The position numbers and the translations under genes were made by a program. From assembly GCF_015326965.1 (NCBI RefSeq), contig NZ_CP017659.1, positions 3,494,001 through 3,558,000 on the forward strand: a stretch of DNA of 64,000 nt, read 5' to 3'. The DNA is from Paenibacillus sp. JZ16. Lineage in GTDB: Bacteria; Bacillota; Bacilli; Paenibacillales; Paenibacillaceae. The notes beneath the pieces are model-generated. The model saw only the letters and a list, made by a program, of their open reading frames with translations, did not search any database and was not told where the DNA came from. Shown piece by piece: positions 59,097-64,000 of this stretch. Numbering within the stretch: position 1 is the stretch's first letter; each line of letters begins with the position of its first letter.

Positions 59097-61597
59097 TTGT
59101 TGCGGTCCGTCTGAACCAAGTGACGCCCGACGCCTTCCTTGTCCATGATCGTGCGTTCGTAGCTTTCCTCATAAACCTTTAGCGGCGTATAGACGAACAG
59201 CGGCACGCCGTTCTTCGTATTCAACCAGAAAATCCGGTTCTTCACTTCGCTCTCCTTCACGGTGAAGTGAGACTTCCCGACCGAATTGTTCTGATAATTG
59301 CGAATCCCCTTCAGAATGCTTGGTGCCTGTACCGGCACGGACACGAAGCCCCAGGAAGGGAAGTACAGATTGCCTGCGCTGTTGCTCAGATGGAAGACCG
59401 GCACGGCTTCGTCATCCAGCTTGCTGGCGATGTTGCGCTCGACGAATTTTTCGATGGAATCCTCCTGCCCGAATTTCATGACGAGGAAATCCTCCATCGA
59501 GCGGGTGATGAGATCGCCGAATTTATCGGTAAGAAACTCCGAAATGGATCTGACGATATCGATCTCCTGCTCCCGCGTCCAACGATTGGCATGGCTCAGC
59601 AGCTCCTGCGCGAAATCGCGGATGAGATCGTCCACATCCTTCTGATCCATGATTTTGTTGATCACGTCGGAAATGTCGGGCACGCTGACCAGGTTCCAGT
59701 AATACGTTTTATTCCCTTTATGGTCCTGCTGCTCTTCCCCGTTGACGAGAATGTCGCCGTTCTTGGCGAAAATCGAATTCAATGCATTCAGAATTTCCGT
59801 ATACACGCTGTAAATCCGGTTATTCTCCTGATTCAGCAGATCGTATAAATCCTCATAGAATTCAATCATCTGCTCGGTGCGTTCCACATCGGCTTCCAGC
59901 CAATATTCGTTGATTTTGGCTTCAATATAGATATTCTTCTTCTTATCCTTGGAGACAAAAGCGCTCTTCGCATCGCCCAGGCGTTCGATGGCCTGTTCCC
60001 TGGCCGACTCGATGTCACGGGGAATGCGGGTCAGATTCTCGCGCAGCGCCTCGATGTAGGACAGCAGCATCTTCAGCAGGCTGAAGCCCTTCTCCGTATA
60101 GATCAACCGGGACACATAGAACGGTCCTTGCTGCGGATGCAGGAACATGCGGCGGATTTGATCGCTGAACTGAGCCACGATCTCGCCCGGCAGCTGCTTC
60201 TTCGCTTTGATATACTCCTCGCGGGCTCTTGCCAGGAAATTCTGCTCCAGCTCCGTGTCCATATTGATGACCTGGTTCTTCACCACGTTCGCGTAGCTGA
60301 GCCGTTCGCTATTCTGGTACCCGGGGAGCGGCTCCGGCACGCGGGACTCGAAGTTCTTCGTCATCGAGTCCAGGTCGATGCCCAGCTTGCTTGCGAATTT
60401 CTCGACGTCCTCCTGGCTTGGCGCCTTCTCGAACATGGTTTGCATTTTGCCGAAAACGCGGTACGCGAGATAAGTGGTCATCTCTTCAATCGGTAGAACA
60501 GCTGAAGATGCGCCGATAATGTTGTAGTCGTAATTGGCAGGGTACGCCTTGTTCATCTGCGCGATATTGGTGCGGATGTTGCTAATGTAGTCATGGATCG
60601 CAAACTCTTCGCCGGACTGTTTTTCCTCGCTGGCCATGAAGTTTGTGATGTTCTCAGCGGTAACGTTCATGCAATAATCATAGGCGTTCTCCAGCAGCTT
60701 GCCTTCCGTATTCGTAGCGGAAATCAGATGGCACAGATTAAACGGAGGCAATGGAGAGTTCACGTTCAGGATATTGCCGTACTGCTGTTTGAAACGCTCG
60801 CCTCTGGCATCCACGTTCATCCAGTAATCGAGCTCTTTGAGTGCGGCGTAACCGTTCTTCTTGATGTATTCGCGCGTATGCTCGCTCAAGCTTTTGTTCG
60901 CCAGATTAATATCCGGCGTAAACAGATAGCCAAGGGTGTTCACGCGGTCAATGCCGGCAGAGCCGTGGTCGCGTTCGATAATGCCGCGGACGATATAGGC
61001 GATGTCCAAGAAGCAGCCGCTGCCCGTACCGCCGGACAGCCCCGTCAGCAGGAAAACCATCAGCTTTTTGTTCGTGCCGACCGACAGCGTCTTGATCTTC
61101 TTGTCGATCGCCTGCACCACTTGCGTAATCTTCGTGAACAGGAGCAAACGGCCCGCTTGGCGTACGCCTGCTGCCCCGTTCATGCCATCGGTAATGCTCA
61201 GTTCTGGCGACAGCCAATCTGTAATGTACGGCTCCAGGATGCTGCGGTTTTGGAGGAGGCCTCCAATCTCGGCATTGGAGAGAAGCACGAATTCATTGAT
61301 CGGATCAAGCCCGATGCCTTTATAACGTTTATTCTTATCCTGCTCGTTGGTCTCAAAAGCCAGAAACTCCACATTATCCGGCTTGTCCATTCTCTTCTTG
61401 GACAACGGATCCTCCGGCAGCTTGAACCGGCGGTTAATCTGATATTTCAAGCGCAGCAGCGCATCGATCCCCGTCCCTCCAAGTCCAATGATAAGGATCG
61501 GATTGTCGATGGTATCGACCCGTATTTTCTCGCTGACAATCCCGCCTCCAAGTGAAACGTCAAGCTGTTGTATATGTTCTCTTACTACCGGTTTCAT
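58985..61597 (-). CDS. Tubulin-like GTPase (Tubulin_2 family), main part
   Basis: 870 residues as read. Nucleotide-binding features of the tubulin/FtsZ superfamily: GLGGTG (38-43) after a hydrophobic strand, FLAFETNEQ (78-86), and the tubulin signature LLTGLSGGTGSGCFLD (G-box 189-194). The rest is long and mainly helical. AGGAGGGG precedes the ATG. The last about 20 residues and the stop arise from a frame break; the natural C-terminus is probably encoded by 58209-59058. Tubulin_2 proteins occur beside vWA genes but have no known job. Confidence 0.8.
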   Translation of the reverse strand: MKPVVREHIQQLDVSLGGGIVSEKIRVDTIDNPILIIGLGGTGIDALLRLKYQINRRFKLPEDPLSKKRMDKPDNVEFLAFETNEQDKNKRYKGIGLDPINEFVLLSNAEIGGLLQNRSILEPYITDWLSPELSITDGMNGAAGVRQAGRLLLFTKITQVVQAIDKKIKTLSVGTNKKLMVFLLTGLSGGTGSGCFLDIAYIVRGIIERDHGSAGIDRVNTLGYLFTPDINLANKSLSEHTREYIKKNGYAALKELDYWMNVDARGERFKQQYGNILNVNSPLPPFNLCHLISATNTEGKLLENAYDYCMNVTAENITNFMASEEKQSGEEFAIHDYISNIRTNIAQMNKAYPANYDYNIIGASSAVLPIEEMTTYLAYRVFGKMQTMFEKAPSQEDVEKFASKLGIDLDSMTKNFESRVPEPLPGYQNSERLSYANVVKNQVINMDTELEQNFLARAREEYIKAKKQLPGEIVAQFSDQIRRMFLHPQQGPFYVSRLIYTEKGFSLLKMLLSYIEALRENLTRIPRDIESAREQAIERLGDAKSAFVSKDKKKNIYIEAKINEYWLEADVERTEQMIEFYEDLYDLLNQENNRIYSVYTEILNALNSIFAKNGDILVNGEEQQDHKGNKTYYWNLVSVPDISDVINKIMDQKDVDDLIRDFAQELLSHANRWTREQEIDIVRSISEFLTDKFGDLITRSMEDFLVMKFGQEDSIEKFVERNIASKLDDEAVPVFHLSNSAGNLYFPSWGFVSVPVQAPSILKGIRNYQNNSVGKSHFTVKESEVKNRIFWLNTKNGVPLFVYTPLKVYEESYERTIMDKEGVGRHLVQTDRNNWTYLPSPIPEKSWGIPTSTRGFRIITPGYALNLTRR

Positions 61598-61633
61598 AAC
61601 TTCCCCTCCTGATAGATCATGGCTTTAAGAGGT

Positions 61634-61690
61634 TGTTCAAAAAGTCCGCTTTTGATAAGAAGTGAGTCAGGAAGCAGCCCTTTTTGAACA
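61634..61690 (-). repeat. Hairpin with 11-bp perfect arms between vWA and tubulin-like genes
   Basis: TGTTCAAAAAG (61634-61644) and CTTTTTGAACA (61680-61690) enclose 35 bases that include an imperfect inner pairing. It lies in the only sizeable gap (99 bases) within the operon. May be an mRNA-processing or attenuating element, or a dispersed genomic repeat. Confidence 0.5.
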
Positions 61691-61696
61691 CGCGCT

Positions 61697-63484
61697 TTAA
61701 GCCAAATATTCAAATAGTATCGTTTTGTCCGCCTGCTGCAGGGAAACTCTCAGCCGGTCTCCGTTCTTAAGCTCCGTGCCATTCGATGCATCCAGCGCGC
61801 GGCCGGATTTCTCAACCACGGCTGAAGAATTGTTTTTAAGTATAATGCGGTCGTTCTTGCCCGGCATGAATAAGATCTTCTCGGTCTCCTTCAGCTCGGG
61901 AGCAAGCTGCAGAAGCTGATGCAGATTGAACTTCCCTTTGAACGAAGTCAGCTTCTTGTATTGCGGAAACGTCTTCTCGCCCGTGTTCTCGTCTCTGATC
62001 TCGATCACGATCTGGCCGACAAAGCCTTTATTCGCTTTCTTAATCGCGCCGAGTATGAAATATGCAGCCGCTCCAACAAGGAGCAGCGCCGCGATGCCAA
62101 TGATTACGGGCCATAATGGAAAAGGTTTCGCATCCTCGCCCGCAGTCATCTCCTTCCCGTCGCTTCCGGAGCCCGTGGCTGCTGCCTTTGCGCTTATCTT
62201 CACCGGCGCACTTTCGCGGTAGAAGCTCTGCTCCTCCGCCCGTACCTTCAGCTCGTAGTCGTGCTTTTGCGGAATCTTGTAACTCCCTTCAAAGCTGCCG
62301 CCTTTATTCTCAAGCTCGACCTCTGACTCGTCCCCGGTGTCCAGATCCTTAACCAACAGCTTGGCCGTCATATTGCCATACTGCTCCTGGTCCTGCAGCT
62401 TCTGTCCATTGCTGACGAGATATGCCTTAATATCGATCGTATCTCCTGCCTTTACCTTTGAAGGTGGCGGAGGATCCATGGTCAGCTCCAGGTCGTAGTT
62501 GAATACGAGGTTAATGTCGATTTTGTCTTTCGATACGCCTTTCACCTGCAGCTTCCAATCGCCTTGCTGCGGCTTCAGCAGCTTGAGCAGCGAGTAGGAA
62601 TTGGAAGTAGATCGCAGGACATTGCCCGAAGGAATAGTCTGCTCAGCGCCGGCAGGATCGACCAGCTTCACGTCGACCGGGCTTGAGGACATAATGGAAA
62701 TGTTCGCCTCCAGCACGTTCGCATTCGGCACACGAACCGTAACTTCCTGATAGCTTCCGTTGCCGGTAATGGATTGTACCGGAACGATCTTAAGCTGCTG
62801 GTGGCTGGCAAAAATCTCGCTTAATATTTGCGGAAGGTCATCCGCCGAACTGGTAGTAAAGGACTTGCCCCCCGTTTGGTTTGCCAATTCATCCAACGTT
62901 TCTTTATTCAGCTTCCCGTCGGCATTCAGCCCGATCGTATAAATCGGGATGCCGCTCCCCTTGGCCTCCTTGACGGCTTGCTCTAACTGATCTGACGCTT
63001 CTTGGCTCGTCTTGCCTGTGTTTGGATCCAGATCATTGTTACCGTCGGCCAAAACAACGATCATCGGCGCATGCGCCGGGTCCATTCCCTGCTTCAGCAC
63101 TTTCACGGCTTCATCAAGGCCTACGGACATATCCGTGTACGGACCGCGATCCAGCTGATCGATAAACTCCTTCAGCGCGGTCTTGTCCGCCTCCGACTGA
63201 ATTTCAAGCAGTGCTTTCTCCCGCTGAATCCGGTCAGTATAGGATACGACGCCGACCTTGTCGCCGGTGGTGGCCAGCATGTCGATAAACATCTTCATCG
63301 CTTCGCTGCTGATCCTCTCCGGATCACTGTTTTTCATGGAGTTGCTGGCATCCATCACCAGTACGGCATCAATCTTGGAGCCTTGCGAGGCAGCCATTGC
63401 CTGAGGCATGGTTCCTCCGCTCCAGGTCAGGGTCAGCAGCACCGCTGCCATCAAAGAGAGAAGCCATTTATTTTTACGTAACAT
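61697..63484 (-). CDS. Secreted/membrane von Willebrand factor A protein with cytoplasmic FHA-like tail
   Basis: 595 residues. Signal peptide (MLRKNKWLLSLMAAVLLTLTW ... AMAAS, quoted in part), vWA domain (about 36-225) with complete MIDAS D45-A-S47-N-S49, two beta domains (about 230-440), one membrane segment (about 457-479, LWPVIIGIAALLLVGAAAYF) and a 114-residue cytoplasmic tail that looks like a ubiquitin/FHA-like beta domain ending KTILFEYLA. First gene of the operon. It would sense something outside and pass it to the GTPases inside; that is inference. Confidence 0.85.
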   Translation of the reverse strand: MLRKNKWLLSLMAAVLLTLTWSGGTMPQAMAASQGSKIDAVLVMDASNSMKNSDPERISSEAMKMFIDMLATTGDKVGVVSYTDRIQREKALLEIQSEADKTALKEFIDQLDRGPYTDMSVGLDEAVKVLKQGMDPAHAPMIVVLADGNNDLDPNTGKTSQEASDQLEQAVKEAKGSGIPIYTIGLNADGKLNKETLDELANQTGGKSFTTSSADDLPQILSEIFASHQQLKIVPVQSITGNGSYQEVTVRVPNANVLEANISIMSSSPVDVKLVDPAGAEQTIPSGNVLRSTSNSYSLLKLLKPQQGDWKLQVKGVSKDKIDINLVFNYDLELTMDPPPPSKVKAGDTIDIKAYLVSNGQKLQDQEQYGNMTAKLLVKDLDTGDESEVELENKGGSFEGSYKIPQKHDYELKVRAEEQSFYRESAPVKISAKAAATGSGSDGKEMTAGEDAKPFPLWPVIIGIAALLLVGAAAYFILGAIKKANKGFVGQIVIEIRDENTGEKTFPQYKKLTSFKGKFNLHQLLQLAPELKETEKILFMPGKNDRIILKNNSSAVVEKSGRALDASNGTELKNGDRLRVSLQQADKTILFEYLA

Positions 63485-63798
63485 CGAATTACTCCTTCAT
63501 CCATTTAGTCTAGCATCAGGTGGATGCCTCGGTTCGTTTGTCAGACCGTTAGTCTAACTGTAGGCAATAAGTCTTAAAATTACATGAAAGAAAGCTTAAA
63601 AACATACCGGGAACATCCATTTCTCTGGTGTATTTATATAGAAAATACCATGCTAATCACTAAAATATACCAGCACTATGTCCATATGATATAATTATAC
63701 CTGCCAAAGTTCAACATAATCAGTCGTACCACCCGAACTTAGGACACAAGCCTCACCCGCCATTTTCGAACAAATACGATGCCGAAAGGAATAGATAT
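63485..63798. other. Divergent intergenic region, AT-rich
   Basis: No gene seen. TTAGTCTA occurs twice, 44 bases apart (63505-63512, 63549-63556); the second is part of GTTAG-T-CTAAC. A plus-strand TATAAT (63690-63695) lacks a good -35 box. AAGGAG lies just before the vWA ATG. Confidence 0.4.
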
Positions 63799-63951
63799 AT
63801 GATTACATACGGATGTCTCGGGATTTTGTTTCTTTTTGTCATCATCAAGATCACGGCCTACTTCAAGCGTAAGAAGAACGCCCCGACACCGGAGCAGCTG
63901 CATCAGACTCTGCTTGAAGTTGCCAACTCACAGAGGGAACAGCATGGATAA
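63799..63951 (+). CDS. 50-residue single-span membrane peptide, function unknown
   Basis: Encodes MITYGCLGILFLFVIIKI then a basic turn (FKRKKN) and a polar tail ending REQHG. One N-terminal membrane helix, cytoplasmic tail. AAAGGA lies 9 bases before the ATG. Its last 8 bases overlap the ATG of the next frame, which suggests a real, coupled gene pair. No family recognised. Confidence 0.55.
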   Translation: MITYGCLGILFLFVIIKITAYFKRKKNAPTPEQLHQTLLEVANSQREQHG

Positions 63952-64000
63952 GAAAAAACCCGTACAACTTCGCCCCTATAGTAAAACGAGATATGTCTAC
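63944..64000 (+). CDS. Start of a coding region cut by the window edge
   Basis: Nineteen codons are visible, starting MDKKKPVQLRPYSKTRY. It overlaps the end of the upstream small gene by 8 bases. AGAGGGAA lies 6-7 bases before the ATG. Too short to identify. Confidence 0.45.
   Translation, partial: MDKKKPVQLRPYSKTRYVY

Noticed and set aside
60593..61555. 320-codon plus-strand frame opposite the tubulin-like gene
   Set aside because: Antisense shadow of a gene with clear GGTGSG motifs; no ribosome site.
49550..63484. Classic restriction, CBASS or toxin-antitoxin island
   Set aside because: No nuclease, methylase, cyclase or toxin domain is recognisable in these genes, and no integrase or att repeats flank them.

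Overview
The window looks like a chromosomal segment of a low-to-medium GC, spore-forming Gram-positive bacterium, most likely Paenibacillus or a close relative. Reasons: nearly every gene has a strong AGGAGG-type ribosome site (several with GTG or TTG starts), intrinsic terminators are everywhere, there is an S-layer-homology (SLH) chitinase, a collagen-like exosporium-type protein, sigma-A promoters with CcpA cre sites, and B. subtilis-like deo genes. No phage, insertion sequence, tRNA, rRNA or CRISPR array was seen. The genus assignment is inference.

Layout. (1) 1-8.9 kb: a peptidoglycan-sugar recycling locus. On the minus strand lie murR, a sugar ABC importer (binding protein, two permeases, ATPase), a DUF624 membrane protein and namZ; divergently lie a BadF-type sugar kinase and murQ. 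An operator sits in the murR promoter and a cre site just downstream. (2) 9-11.6 kb: an SDR gene, three tandem 112-bp repeats with covarying stems, a lipid-linked sugar transferase and a 25-codon holin-like toxin ORF. (3) 11.7-18.6 kb: a deoxyribonucleoside operon deoC-nupC-deoB-deoD-pdp with deoR upstream, a DeoR operator and a cre site. (4) 18.6-23.7 kb: thuA, an AraC regulator, a cluster of perfect DnaA boxes, RNase H, a WYL regulator and DinB. (5) 23.7-31 kb: one long operon ehuBCDA-ectABCD-UPF0316 for ectoine/hydroxyectoine uptake and synthesis, preceded by a promoter, a ydaO-type cyclic-di-AMP riboswitch and an intrinsic terminator. (6) 31.4-49.5 kb: exosporium-like protein, then detoxification genes (ring-cleaving dioxygenase, flavin reductase, azoreductase, two nitroreductases, four VOC/glyoxalase-fold proteins counting the dioxygenase) with MarR, MerR and HxlR regulators and recognisable operators, plus cardiolipin synthase and an SLH chitinase broken by a one-base frame break. 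(7) 49.5-63.5 kb: a seven-gene minus-strand operon (eight reading frames because of a frame break) with two von Willebrand A proteins, a tubulin-like GTPase, a second protein that looks like a degenerate tubulin fold, a double-GTPase-like protein and a GAP1-type protein; no function is known to me. (8) the right edge has two small plus-strand reading frames.

How it works together: region 1 would import MurNAc-containing sugar, cleave it, phosphorylate MurNAc and open the lactyl ether; region 3 salvages deoxyribonucleosides to pentose phosphate and acetaldehyde; region 5 ties osmoprotectant supply to c-di-AMP; region 7 is the best candidate for an undescribed system.
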